Part shown: piece after piece, positions 20,723 through 31,715 of the stretch
How positions within the stretch are numbered: the stretch's first letter is position 1
How the letters are laid out: each line of letters starts with the position of its first letter
DNA from: Hyparrhenia diplandra
Taxonomy: Eukaryota > Streptophyta > Magnoliopsida > Poales > Poaceae
NCBI GenBank assembly: GCA_015847255.1
Contig: JADLZK010013216.1
Location: forward strand, 372,001 to 436,000
Direction: 5' to 3'
Length of the DNA stretch: 64,000 bases
The notes under the pieces: generated by a model
What the model was told of the DNA's origin: nothing
Database searches by the model: none
What the model saw: only the letters and a program-made list of their open reading frames with translations
Program-made: the position numbers and the translations under genes

Positions 20723-23372
20723 ACCCTTTGCTAGTCCCTAGCAAAGCTATATGCTATAGTAGGATCGGGGAGTTGCTACTACGCTTTCATACCTCGGAAA
20801 TCTTGTGTTTATCGAAATAAATTCTCCACTTAACCGCATTGCTCTCTCATACATTTTACCATGGGGCGTAGCCTTTTCACGAATCATAAGCAATTAAAAG
20901 ACGAATAATCAAGTCAAGTACCATGTCTCAAGTTCTTTGATCAACTATCATCCTGGGGTTTTGCAACATTTTTCAAAAGAAACTCGAGAGATCCTATGTA
21001 TGACCCTCTTAAGTAGATGGTGGTAGTGGAGTTACACATGTGGTAGGACATACATAGTGGGATGATAGTGGTGAAGTGGATGAGGATAAAAGGTAGTAAA
21101 TAGCCCTTAGCCTTTTAGTATTATTCTTCTCAAGCATCTTGGACTATATCTCTCTTTCTAAAAATTGCTAAGACCTGGGTTATCCATTCTTGGAGAGGTG
21201 GGCTTTGCCCCGAACTTGTGTCCATTTTTCTCTCTCCTTAGAGATGTGGGCCCTACTCACCCTCGGACACGTGTCCATTATTCATCTCTAAATATATTTA
21301 TTAGGGAGGTAGGCCCTTCTCGCCTAGTATGACTTTTGTCCGTTACTCTCCCTCTTTCATCTCACTTGTCTCTCTACATATTTATTTTTCTTTCTTTTCT
21401 TTTCTTTTTTTCTTTTTTTTTTTTTCGAATGTAACCCAGCCTCTATTTGGCATAAAAACACTGAGAGAGACATATCCAAAGATTGCAAGAGTTTATTTTT
21501 ATAATTATGGCTAGCGGCTGATGGAGTATGGGGAGGCGTACTTCCGGGTTAGAAGCAGCGTATTTGGTGGAGTGGGATGCGAAAGATAAACTCTTAAGGG
21601 TCATAGCTAAGGAACTCATCATGTAATATTTTATAATTTTCAAAGATAAAAACCAGGAATCAGGTATCTCTAGGAATATGATAAATAGCGACTCAACTTT
21701 TCATGTATCTTTATCCTCCAACGCTAAGACTCAGATTAAGCATGTGCTTCCCACGGTGTTGGGTTTTAGAGCAAATTAAGCATTTAAAGCTTTAGGAAAA
21801 TCTAAGTTTGAATTATAAGTACTTTTAAGAGGAATTAAAGCGGAGCAACTATTCATCATTTCCTTAGCATAGGGATCATCTTCGGCGTTAATTTTATTCT
21901 AGCACATTATCTATTTATTTATTTATAGCAAATATAAACTATATATATAACTTAAACTTTTTATTTAGTTTTCTATAGTTATGCATATTTTTATATTTTT
22001 TTAACAAACACACCAAACTAGTAGTAAATAAGGTAAAGGATAAGAGTACTTACGGATAATGGGGTTGCACTCCCCAAAATTTGGATCTTGACAGTCTTCT
22101 AAAGATGTAGAAGTGAGGTAGACTGTGGTGGTGTGGTAGGTTCATGCTAAACAATGAACGTGCACACCGATGATTTTTTCTCGCAAAATATTAGTGGGAC
22201 GTATACCCGGAAGGATTGCAACTAATTGAAGAACGGGTTATTGTCCAAAGGTTGATATAACCTCATCTATGCTAACAAAAGGATGGTTCATTGATTACTT
22301 TAGCACATATATTGTTTATCATTTTTTTTTTTAATAAATTATGTTCTTAGCTGCACTCTAGCATGGATCAAGGCAAATGTAACTTTTAGCAAAAGACAAA
22401 AATAAATAATGTGATACTTACGGATCTTTCTTCTATGAGGAACGATCCGGGTCTTTCTTACGCACGAGTTATTGGAGTTCATCATACGCCTTGCTTCATC
22501 CGTGAGTTGATCTCTTATCTTACCCGAATTGGATTTGAGAATTTTCTTTTTTTTAACGCAGGGGTTAGTCCAACAATAGCCAATGTCTACACAAGCAATT
22601 ATTAGTTCAATAATTAAACTAGACTCCATGTCTAATTTAACTAAGGAAAGCGATATAACCTAAGCACCACGCTTATGTTTAAAAGCTAATGGAAGTATGT
22701 TGAATACTTCCAAACTAAAGCATGCATGAGCAAACAAAGATAGCATGAAAGCACTATAGAGATTCACTTAAAAAGAGATTAAAGAGCATGATCATGGTGA
22801 GGATAATATTTATTATTATTAATTTTTTTTTTTTTTATATGTAACGACATGATGGGTGATTGCAAAAGAAGTTAAACATGCAATGGATTTACTATGAGAA
22901 AACATAAACTAAGTGGAGTGAATGCATGGATTATTTAAAGTAAACATGCAATGCAATGCAACAATTGAAAAGATAACTACTCATAAATTAAAGTCCATGA
23001 GCAAGACTTTCTCACCTTTGATCATACTTACCATGACTCACTAATAGAGTTTGTAAGTTGTGCAGCTTCTACTTTCGTCACTTGAGATGTGCTTTGAATT
23101 CTTGTGACGGTGACCTTTTCTTCAATCTACACATGGTTAGAATAATATATATAAATGTACCTAAGAGATGGCAGGGCTCCAGTGTTGATGGATCTTGATG
23201 CTCAAACACCCTGGTTTCTCCTTTTGGAAGCTTGCCGAAAGGTCATGACGGCATCAAATGTCCTGTCTATTCCACACTCAACAGAACAAGGGTAATCCTA
23301 CTAAAGCTAGTTAATATACTAAATTAGCGAGATATCAAGATCATTATCAAAATCTTTACGCCAATTGCTTCC

Positions 23373-23390
23373 CTAAGAACGGGGCCAAAA
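23373..23390 (-). other. Primer binding site of retrotransposon 1
   Basis: Minus-strand TTTTGGCCCCGTTCTTAGGG lies four bases inside the 5' LTR. It resembles the TTGGCGCCGTTGCCGGGG-type site known from Tat/Athila gypsy elements, with several mismatches. Confidence 0.6.
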
Positions 23391-23394
23391 AGCT

Positions 23395-24891
23395 TGTTGG
23401 TATTTATTAAGTGCAAACATAATATAAGGGATTCCATAAGCGCCGAGAATAAAAAAATACCATTGTAGCTTTTACCCGGGAGTATTCCAGAGTATCGTTA
23501 TTTATATTTTCCACAGGGAAGCAAGGGTAAAGACTATGATAAATCAAAATCATGTATCTACTAACTTAATATACCAACTAAAGTAAGGGGGTAAATAATG
23601 TATATATGATATGAATGGTAATTAATAGCACTTAACCGAGGAGAATATTATAATATAGAATAGATAGCTAGGTCGAGAGGACAACGGGAGAGATCTAGGT
23701 TCCTGAATACTTCTCTAGTACTTTGGTTCTTTGAGTAACTAAGGCATGAAAAGGTATAGCGATCATATAAGAACACTTCGGAGCAAAGCGGTACCGTCCC
23801 GATCCTCGAAAAAAGACGGGAAGGGGTGATCGGGAGAAAGGCCGCCAAAAGCTCTACGAATCACCAACCCGAACGTGGTGGAATACAAAGACCGACAGGT
23901 CTGCCACCCCCGGGCTACCACAACTAACCGTGGGATTGGGCGCAATCTAAGGTAACCTCTAGTCTAGACACCATGTCCACACTATTAATTACTACTCTAA
24001 TCATCATGAATAACGAGCACTCAATACGAGCGAAGATCCCATGCAATTATATAACAACTATATTCTAATCAATAAATGAAAGGCATGAAAGTAACTAGAG
24101 AAGATAAATATATTAAAGCATAAGTCTAATAGAGTTGAGATACAAAGATATACCGTAACGCCGAAGACTTCTCCGTAAGCAGGAGCGTAGCTCCGCTCTC
24201 CCTAACTCTCTACTAGATCTATTCTATTACATTGTAGCCGTCTAATCTAATTCTCCAGGCCGTCGTGCCTCCATCCGATGTATGAGATGATATGAAATTG
24301 ATCTTATCGATGATTGATGATTAGATGAGGGGGTCTAGGGGTCTATATATATGGGTCTTCTCTTATCCCTTCTTCGGCAGCGATGCGGTACTAATCCGGT
24401 GTTTGATCTTAATCCATCCCGTGCTTCTACCGACGCCCCTCGGATCGAACCGACATCAAACAACCGGTTTTGATTGCATCTTGGAGGCGGTGGAGGAAGC
24501 TTCCGGAAGCGGGGCCGATATGGCGGAGGTGGCAGCCGATCGGCCCAATAATAGGGCCGATCGCCGTGAGGCGCGGGCCCACTTCGGGTCCCGCCGTGCG
24601 TCGTGGCTTCTCGGACCTTTCGGACTCCTAATTTCGGGTGTTAAGTCTTGATCACGTCGGGATTAGTCCGGAGCCTTCTAGAGCCTTTCTCGGAGTTGGA
24701 TTGCATTACGTCGTAGTTGTATGGCTCGTGAATTCCGTGTGTTTTCTGTTTAGTCCCTCGCAAATCATAACTTCACCAAAACTCGTGGAAATATGTTAGT
24801 GACACCCTATTCTAAGTTGGTATTATTATTTTTACCCCTTTCTTATGTTTATTTGATTAATAAATTTATACGATAACAAAAGGTGTCAACG
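23395..24891 (-). repeat. LTR of retrotransposon 1 (5' LTR by element orientation)
   Basis: Begins TGTTGGTATTTATTAAG on the plus strand and ends GGTGTCAACG. The last base is G where the partner LTR has A, so the canonical CA end has mutated. Confidence 0.85.
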
Positions 24892-24896
24892 GTTTG

Positions 24897-25300
24897 CTTA
24901 CCGAGATCAATGTATCTGTAATGTATTATATTTTGTATCAAGTTGGTCGTATCCATCCCGGGCATTACCAATTGGAGTTGCAATGATTTCATGCCCGCAT
25001 GACTTCATCACCGTTGTGGTTCGCTAGATTTAGGTTATGCAAGAACAAAATCTTTGTATCATCATGCGCCGCGGGTGTGCCCTAAACACCTTGTTGTGTT
25101 GAGGTGAAACCCGACTTAGCCCTTACGTATGATAGTTGTGTTACGGCGTTTGGGACCTTAGCGATCATGGTTTGTATTTTTATGTATGCGTAATATCAAT
25201 GCTTTTGTGGCACCCAGCTCTATCACAAACCAGCAAGTTCATGTTATGCAAGAACAAGAACTACTATGGTCATCTCGACTCTCGGTGCCATTACACATAT
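24897..25300. other. Flank of retrotransposon 1, no gene seen
   Basis: AT-rich, UTR-like sequence that was continuous with about 19000-19215 before the insertion. CTATGCAAGAACAA occurs twice in similar form (25036-25050, 25243-25258). No coding feature. Confidence 0.4.
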
Positions 25301-25306
25301 GTCGGT

Positions 25307-25333
25307 CTATATATATATATATATATATATATA
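25307..25333. repeat. (TA)n microsatellite
   Basis: An uninterrupted TA dinucleotide run of about 13 units, just before a pyrimidine-rich, leader-like segment. Confidence 0.9.
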
Positions 25334-25500
25334 CCGCGTCGTATATAATATCGCCTATCTTTGCTTCAGCTCCTTCACTCCGCCTCTCCGGTCTCCACTC
25401 TTCTCTACACAGGAGCCTTCCCCCGCGTTGTCGCCGCCTTGCCCGCCAGCGCTCTAGCCTCTTCCCCGCCACGCAGCGTCGCCACCTCCATTCCTCCTCG

Positions 25501-25515
25501 CCCCCCCCCCCCCCC
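25501..25515. repeat. Poly-C tract
   Basis: Fifteen consecutive C residues lie 14 bases before ATG 25530. Such a tract is prone to length variation and assembly error. Confidence 0.9.
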
Positions 25516-25529
25516 ACCACCGTCGAAGA

Positions 25530-26712
25530 TGAATACGGGGAGGTTCGCCCCCGGTTCCTCGTCCCAGGTGGAAACGGTGCTAAGGACTTCGCCAAGGTTC
25601 AACAAGGGCGTCCCGCCGCCTCCACGGGTACAAGAAGCAAGGCATCCCGCCGCCTCCACGGGTACAAGAAGCAAGGCATCCGGACCGCCTCGTGGGGGAG
25701 GAAGACTCGAATCGCCTCGCCACTAGTAACTTGGAAACCCTAGCGACGGTGACGCAGAGGGAGTATCGCCGGGAGCGTAGTTTATGGAGGAAAGAGGACA
25801 TGCTCTCGCCTTCAACGACGCCGCCGCCGAAGTCCTCCTTCCTCGCCCTCGAAGCGCGCCGTTGAGTCCTCCGCTTCCTCTCGCCTAAGAGGCGTCGTCT
25901 AGGCGCCTCCGGCCAGAAGCCGGGCGGACGCCGAGGACGAAGGAAAAGTCCTCGGCGGGGCGCCGAGGAAAGGAGCCGTGAAGCGGAGGCGGAGGCGAGG
26001 GCGAAGGAGAAGTCCTCGGCAGCGGCGCCGAGGCAAGGAGCCGTGAAGCCGGAGGCGACGGCCGAAGGAGATGGAAGCAAGATCGCCGCTGGCGCGGTAT
26101 TAATGCCATATGTCATATGAAGACCAATACCAGTAGCTTCAATTATACTACTAGTTTTAGTTTCAAAGAGTTAGCGTAATTGAGAAAACCCATTTTGGCT
26201 CGGTGACTTGGCCAAGGCCAACTGTTTTGGCATACTTCTCGAGAATAAGGGTAGTTTCGCCAGCAGTTTTTTGCCGGTTTTTTGGCATAGTTCACTTACA
26301 TGCATGCCTTGTTTAAATTGAGAAAACCAATTTTGGCCAATTTGTTTTGGCATAGATCTGTGAATACAATGGTAGTTCTCTAGCCACGGTTTTGGCATAG
26401 TTCACTTTGCATGCATGCATGCTTTATTTCACTACGCTAGTTTCTCAATGACCAAATATATGAACGATGCTTGTGATTTGATGATCGCGTGACTTGTTTT
26501 TTGTCGAACGATCTCATCTGGATCCCTCATATATATGTTCATGCGAAGCTCTCTCGAAGTTGTTTGGGCTGTTGAGGATCTCATCAAGAGGAAGGCCGAG
26601 AGCTAAGACGAGAGGCTCATGATGCATAGGCTCGCTTGCCAGTTTGTTGAGGCCGGTGTTGAGTACCTGCGAGGGTGGCATGCCTACGATGCCGACATAA
26701 ACACAATGTGAT
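25530..26712 (+). pseudogene. Lys/Glu/Ala-rich unknown gene, broken
   Basis: From the ATG near 25530 the frame reads MNTGRFAPGSSSQVETVLRT and SPRFNKGVPPPPRVQEA before a stop at about 25726. A 35-bp coding segment (CCGCCGCCTCCACGGGTACA...) is duplicated in tandem at 25613-25682. Farther on, two GAGGAAAGGAGCCGTGAAG-type units (about 25935-25985 and 25997-26050) encode charged Lys/Glu/Ala repeats. About 26540-26712 gives VVWAVEDLIKRKAES, a stop, then LACQFVEAGVEYLRGWHAYD, a helical charged C-terminus like that of grass proteins of unknown function. The parts are in different frames with at least two stops. A leader with CT-rich sequence precedes the start. Product unknown. Confidence 0.35.
26171..26415 (+). 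repeat. Imperfect direct repeat, two units of about 120-140 bp
   Basis: ATTGAGAAAACC, GTTTTGGCATA, GGTAGTTTC/TC, CCGGTTTTTTGGCATAGTTC and CATGCATGC appear in the same order at 26176-26307 and 26318-26430. The repeat probably lies in an intron of the broken gene above. Confidence 0.6.
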
Positions 26713-26728
26713 TGATGTTATGCTGTCT

Positions 26729-26962
26729 TGACTTACTTTTTGGTGATCATGTACAAGCTAGGATAGTATTAAAACAATGTGATGATGCAAACTCGATGAC
26801 CGGTTGTTCAGTTTGAGAAAATATATGATGACTAGAAGCTTTGACTTACTTTTGGTGATCATGTACTAGCTAGGTAGTATTAAAACAATGTGATGACCTT
26901 AAACTTCGATGACCCGGGTTGTTCAGTTTGAGAAAATATATGATGACTAGAAGCTTGTATGC
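26729..26962 (+). repeat. Tandem direct repeat, two units of about 115 bp
   Basis: TTGACTTACTTTTTGGTGAT, AGTATTAAAACAATGTGATG, TTGTTCAGTTTGAGAAAATA and GATGACTAGAAGCTT occur twice in the same order (26729-26843, 26843-26960). The copies are nearly identical, indicating recent duplication. Confidence 0.8.
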
Positions 26963-27040
26963 ATACAACTTGTTAACCACACATGCGTACATATGCCCGC
27001 ATATGTAGCCAGCTAATAAAAACTGGTTGCACAACGCGAT

Positions 27041-27412
27041 TTTTTTTTGAGAAGGAAAATGTATTTATCTCAACACATTACACCGGCCCATTTACAAACA
27101 GGATCCACAAGAAAAGAAAAATTACAGAGAAGTAGAAAGCTCCCGCTCATCTTCCTCGCGACCTTCGAGAGATCCGTTCGTTACCGCCCGAAGCCGCTTT
27201 TCCTTCGCCGTCGGGCACGAGCCAAACTCCACCAGGTGGAGGCCGCAGAGGAGGGCTTACTTCTAGGCGACACTTGCCTCCCACTCCCGTCGCACTTCAA
27301 GATCGGCCAACTCTCGTACCCCACGACGCATCCACACCAAAACCACGCCTCGAACTCGAAAAACGGATGCACCATTGCATCAATCCGTCATTTGAACTTC
27401 CACAACGATTAA
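27041..27412 (-). pseudogene. Retroelement 3'-end remnant with A-rich tail
   Basis: On the minus strand a GC-rich segment (frame including FEFEAWFWCGCVVGYESWP) is followed by AATACATTTTCCTTCTC and eight A residues (27041-27048 complement). This resembles the 3' end of grass LINE-type or other retroposed sequences. No reverse transcriptase motif is visible, so the class is uncertain. Confidence 0.3.
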
Positions 27413-27513
27413 TGGAATGTTCACAAGTTCCAACGGACGCAACTCAACCTTCGCAACCATTCGCGACTGGCAACTCGTTCGAGTCCCCATCTACTTAAGA
27501 AGCGCACAGAGAA

Positions 27514-28257
27514 ATGGAGTCATCTCACAAAGAATCGGCAAAGACGATGCCGAGAGACCGCGCACTTGCCGCCCGAGATGTGGTCGTCGCGGCCGTGCGT
27601 GGATACCCGGTTATCGACACGGCGGTCACGTGAGATGCCGCGGTCGTGGAGGACTTCATCAACGAAATGCGAGGTAACCGTGTCCAAAGTCCAAGCGGTG
27701 TGCGGGTATGCTCGTTGGCCTCGACTTCGGAGTGGTTGATTCTTCCTCCCAACGAGTTTGGCAAAACGATTCGGGATCTCGTTACAAAGGTGTGTGTTGG
27801 CCGTCGATGCCTTGTATATCAAGTGCACTGTGTGGGGCCGGTTACCCCGGTTTTGAACCACTTTCTTCAAGATGAGGGCCATGTGTTCACCGGGCGGCCA
27901 TAGGCAGGACGCTGAACGCCTTTGAAGTTGGCTAGCGAGGGTCCGCCTCTCCAATCCACGAGACTTACAACTTATTGTGCACGCTCTTGATGTTAACGAA
28001 AGTACAAGAATGCAGAACTGCAGTGTCTCCCCTCATTTGGATACTCTAGCGTCGGCGGTTCTACGAGATTCCTCGTCGAAGAAGAAGCGGCGAGAAGAAG
28101 CGAAGAAGGGCGGCGACTCCATCGATCACCACCAATGGGGGACTTTCGGTTGTCGGCGAATCGATTAACTACGCCAAAGATAGATGCCTTCACGTCCTTT
28201 GAGATTGCTAATCAGGTTCGGATCAAGCATGGTTATGACTTCCTTTACGAATGCTAA
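27514..28257 (+). pseudogene. DEDDy 3'-5' exonuclease-like gene (Werner exonuclease-type), broken
   Basis: From ATG 27514 the frame reads MESSHKESAKTMPRD, later VRGYPVIDTAVT, then an in-frame TGA at about 27631 and VVEDFINEMRG. VGLDF followed, one base shifted, by EWLILPPNEFGK reconstructs the Exo I motif region (Asp-x-Glu). VCVGRRCLVYQV and VLNHFLQDEGHVFTG follow. DAERL, LASAVLRDSS and, after another shift, YAK then IDAFTSFEIANQ represent the C-terminal Exo III region with its Tyr and Asp, ending at TAA 28255-28257. The order and motifs match the plant Werner-type exonuclease-domain proteins (RNase H-like fold), which are about 200-250 residues long; this span fits. At least one stop and two or three single-base frame changes are required. 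The DEDDy identification is from motifs only. Confidence 0.6.
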
Positions 28258-28429
28258 TGTACCATAAATGGTAAGTAATCTGTGTCTTTGTAAAAAGAAC
28301 ATTCGGCTTTGGGTAATGTATTATATATAGAACTTTTTGTCTTTATCCAATGTATGTAGGTGAGATACTCTAGTTCATGACACATACCACTACCAATCGT
28401 CTCGCACTCCTACAAACGTCGGGATCGAC

Positions 28430-29424
28430 GGGCATACGGTCCAATCGTGTAACAATCCGTATATGTACTGACACACATTTGCTATAAACCGTCTACGTCA
28501 AAGCGGCGATGTAATGGGCGTGATAGTTACAGCGCCCGTACGCGCCAAGCGTGCGTATATTGACACGCCGCAATATTTCCGAACGTTACGGACACATGTC
28601 GAATTCAGACGTCTCTACACAACCAGCGTCAGAAAAGCATCGTGTATCACCGGAACACCGGGTGATACAAATCGTCTCTAACAAAACGCTGATCAGTATG
28701 TGCGGCGAGTTACGCGATGCACCCGCCACCCGTCTGTTTACGATCAATGTCCGCAATAGTTTGAAGCGAGATAGAATATTGTTTGACTAAACGCGTCACG
28801 AAATTCGCCAGCGTCGTAACGGCACGGAGGGGGACGCCCTCTGGTAAACGCAGCCGAAAGTCGCCGCGCGTCGGCAGAACGATACGGATACGCAGGGGAC
28901 GCCTTACGGTAAAACAGCGTCGAATCTAAACCGCGCCCGTAATACTAGTGACCGTTACCGGACCGCCGTACATTCCAAGCGTGCGTGAAGAGACGGCGTG
29001 TCTGCACGACTCGCAACTATACTGACGGGTGGTACCAAAAGAGTGTGCGTATTACACGAACACGCGTCTGAATTAGTGTTCGTATCCACGTACGACCGGC
29101 TCCAAGAATGCGCGTCACGTGCCAAACGCTGCGTCTAAGATATGGTGAATCTTGCGGACACTTAGTTTGAAAAGGCGTCATCCGCGGCTACGCGTCTGTA
29201 TCGAGAAGCGGAAATGCGTGCGAGCGGGAAAATGCAGACGCTTCGGTTATATCTTGGCGTCTATAATTACCCTTATTTGGGACGCGTGTTTGGTCGGGTG
29301 GGACCGCCCCGACGCCTATTGCGGCCTTCGCCCAAAACCACGCGTCGGTAATATGACAAGACCTAAACGCACGTTATCGGTGGCGTCTGCGGGCTCCGCG
29401 GAGGTTATTAGCGTTTTTACATAG
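28430..29424. mobile_element. CACTA transposon terminal region with GCGTC subterminal repeats
   Basis: The segment ends TTTTTACATAGTG at 29412-29424, i.e. CACTATGTAAAAACGC on the minus strand, the canonical CACTA terminus. The preceding 800 bases hold about 18 GCGTC/GACGC motifs in both orientations (for example near 28627, 28791, 28812, 28866, 28915, 29063, 29107, 29174, 29193, 29258, 29342, 29386), far above chance. Dense short motifs in both orientations are typical of CACTA subterminal regions, where transposase binds. No matching CACTATGT left end and no transposase is visible, so the element is truncated or its left end is unrecognised. Confidence 0.6.
28644..28668. repeat. Near-perfect 25-bp palindrome in the CACTA end
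   Basis: GTATCACCG (28644-28652) and CGGGTGATAC (28659-28668) form an inverted repeat around AACAC, with one extra G. No other copy is seen in the window. Confidence 0.55.
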
Positions 29425-30335
29425 TGTTGATCGACTACACCTATGGCCCCGACACCTCCATCAAGAACATGGGCTTACCGGACACCCACGGCACCAAGCA
29501 AGCGACCATCGCGCCATCGACTCCTCGGCTATGTCAAGCTGCGGCGACTCGAGCCACACCCGGTTGGCTCCCATGTTCCTCTGCAACATCGCCCAATACG
29601 ACTACGCCAACAAACCGTGGGTTGCAATGCACCGGCGGCGCCCGATAGAGGGAACACGGCGATCTACCTCGCCCACAAGTTCGGCGTCCCCATCTTCGGC
29701 AAGCCTCGACTTGTGAGCTTCACCGGCGGCGACAAGAGGTACATGCCACCCACATCGACCCCCTACCTCGTCGGCCTCGTCGGTACCTCGGTGTCTCTCA
29801 TCCTTCCCGACTTCGCTACACCGACCGACGACAAGCTACATGGCATCGCTAGAACCATCAAGCTCCAAAGGGGGCCGGCAGACTTGGGTGTCACTCAAGG
29901 TGATTGGTGTTCACCTCCCGACGACCTCGCCATCCATACCGGGGCTTCATGACAAGGGCGAACACCTGGCGATGAAGGAGCCCCCGACAGAGCTTCTTAC
30001 CATCGGTGCCAATCTTCTTCACCAAGAATTGCCACTACCACGCCAAGCAATTATCAAAGGTACGACGGGATGTTCTCCAACCAGGGTGGGATCATTCGCA
30101 CACTCTTGTGGTTGGCTTTCACCTCTCGACGTCGCGGCCACCAATGCAACTCTCTCCGAAGAGCACCGAATTCCATCCATTGGACCGCATCGGCAAAGGT
30201 CGAGTCTTCGTCTTCGTCCAGCTCATTCCCCTTCTACAAGTGGATGCAGCAATCTTCAGAGCATTTGCTTCAACCGCCCCATCAACGGCGACGGCCGTCT
30301 GAGAACCATAGCGCGAGGACGCTGTTCGAAAAAGG
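29425..30335 (+). other. GC-rich segment of unknown coding status before an LTR
   Basis: Several overlapping frames of 70-204 codons exist (for example one with YLAHKFGVPIFGKPRLV and one with FATPTDDKLHGIARTIKL). None shows reverse transcriptase, integrase or other motifs I can name, and the frames replace one another, which suggests a broken gene. It directly precedes a polypurine-like tract (GGGGGAGAGA, 30335-30344), so it may be the 3' end of a retroelement coding region. Confidence 0.3.
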
Positions 30336-30344
30336 GGGAGAGAT

Positions 30345-30690
30345 GTCATGTCCCAAGGGCCAGGGGCCCAATCGCCCAAGGAGGGGGCACACGCTTGGGC
30401 TTATTTGGCCGCCGCCCGCCGTCGCTGCCTCGTCACCCTTCGCGCCGTCGTTAAGTAATAATTATTTAGGAAATAAATATTTAAGGAAAGAAATAGATTG
30501 CTTTGTCAAGAGGTATTCCAATCTATAAGGAAACCTCCTAGATATTTTCTTAGCATGCAAGTCTCCTCGGACTATAAATACAAGGGGCTTGTAATCGGTT
30601 GGATCTTAATCGAGAGAAAAATTAAAAGGGGTAACACCCAAAAACTCTCCAGCTCTCAAACTCCCTAACCCTAAGCACACGCGGCGCCGC
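30345..30690 (+). mobile_element. Partial or solo LTR
   Basis: GGGGGAGAGA is followed by TGTCATGTCCC, the layout of a polypurine tract and an LTR start. Farther on are GGACTATAAATACAAGGGG (TATA box, about 30570-30586) and a TTGTAATCGGTTGGATC stretch typical of R regions. No second copy was found in the window and the right boundary is not certain. Confidence 0.45.
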
Positions 30691-31020
30691 CGACCGTCGC
30701 CATCGCCGCCCGCCCACGCCACCCCGCGTGCGCCGCGCGCGCTGGCGCCCAGCGCCGCCCCCCGCCGCCCGCCAGCGCCGTCACGCCGGGCGCGGCCGAG
30801 CGGCCGCCCGACGCTGCCTCCTCCTCCACCTCTCTCTCGTCATCGCGGAGCTGCTACGCGTCATCTTCATCGTCTTCTTCCTCGTCGTTCTTCATCAGCC
30901 CTCGTCATCTCGTCATCACGCCGCCGATCGTCTTCCTCGCCTGCCGCCCGTCACCCCCTTCGCCGTCAAGATCGCCGACGATCGGCAATCAGTGTCAATT
31001 CCGGCCCAATCTAGCTAGAA
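30691..31020. other. CCG-rich low-complexity sequence, no gene supported
   Basis: Highly GC-rich, dominated by CGCCGC and CGTCATC repeats. It may be the leader or interior of the preceding LTR element. A 96-codon frame here has no recognisable domain. Confidence 0.35.
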
Positions 31021-31029
31021 TCGACATTA

Positions 31030-31715
31030 ATGGAATGTAATAAAGTTTTGGAAAAATATGTCCTGGTCGGTTGCAGAAAAAAAATAGTCGCCAACAGCAG
31101 GATTTGACAGCAGCGAAAAAATTAGTTTGTACCCTCAATGGTGAATATTAAACAAAAACCTTTTAAATGGCCATAAAAAATAGTTTAAACAATGTGTTTA
31201 AGCCATGATAAAGTGGAAACACATGCTTGCAACGGAGAATAGTCAAGAGAAGTAGCGGAACGGATTGGGACAATACACATGGACATATTTGCTTCTAAGT
31301 AATAATAGAGGATGAGATGCCCTTGATATATATAGCCAAAACAGTCATTCTGCATACCAAGCTTTTGGATGCCTCGCCTACTTGAATATATAAATGCACA
31401 ACAATTGTTGCAGAGGGGCCAATATATACGAGGGAATGCTTTCATTGGAGCGACACCCCATACAGAAATTTTAGCTTGCTCATCTCAGAAGTCGAAAAAA
31501 TAGAGCTCTTAGCTTTGCCTTGAATCGTATCATGTGGAATGCAAAGAAAGGCAGTGAGCTGATGATAGAAATGAGAGGCATCGAGAAACAATAATGAAGG
31601 AAGTGTTCTCTCCCTAGCATTGCCTAAACTATCCGATCCCCTAGAAATTGTCCAGCCCCAAGAGGCGCCTAGGTTGTTCATGGTGTAATTTGGCTTGTTA
31701 GTTGGCATACATGGT
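31030..31715. repeat. Dispersed repeat family R, copy 1
   Basis: Shares an ordered set of landmarks with copies near 34735, 47080, 49130/50430 and 58535: GGTTGCAG(A/C), ACAGCAGGATT, ATTAAACAAAAAC, AACAATGTGTTTAA, TGATATATATAGC, GCATACCAAGCT, TGCCTCGCCTACTTGAATAT, AAGGGGCCAATATATAC, AGAAATGAGAGGCATCGAGA and AAACTATCCGATCCCC. The minus strand keeps a short peptide, LLFLDASHFYHQL, in this copy. Function and class unknown. Confidence 0.75.

Larger units (their letters stand above)
19216..24891 (-). mobile_element. Non-autonomous LTR retrotransposon 1 (Tat/Athila-type primer site)
   Basis: Two direct LTRs of about 1.49 kb (19216-20706 and 23395-24891) bound a 2.7-kb interior. On the minus strand the element reads TGTTGACACC ... 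TACCAACA. The primer site next to the right LTR resembles TTTTTGGCGCCGTTG-type sites of Tat/Athila gypsy elements, and the purine tract next to the left LTR is TTTGGGGGAGTT. GTTTG at 19211-19215 and 24892-24896 is a perfect target duplication. The interior has no frame resembling gag, protease, reverse transcriptase, RNase H or integrase, so it must depend on a partner element. The interior is AT-rich with T/CTTT tracts (21380-21427). Confidence 0.85.

Noticed and set aside
28551..28790. 79-codon ORF in the CACTA end
   Set aside because: It lies within the motif-rich terminal region and has no recognisable domain.
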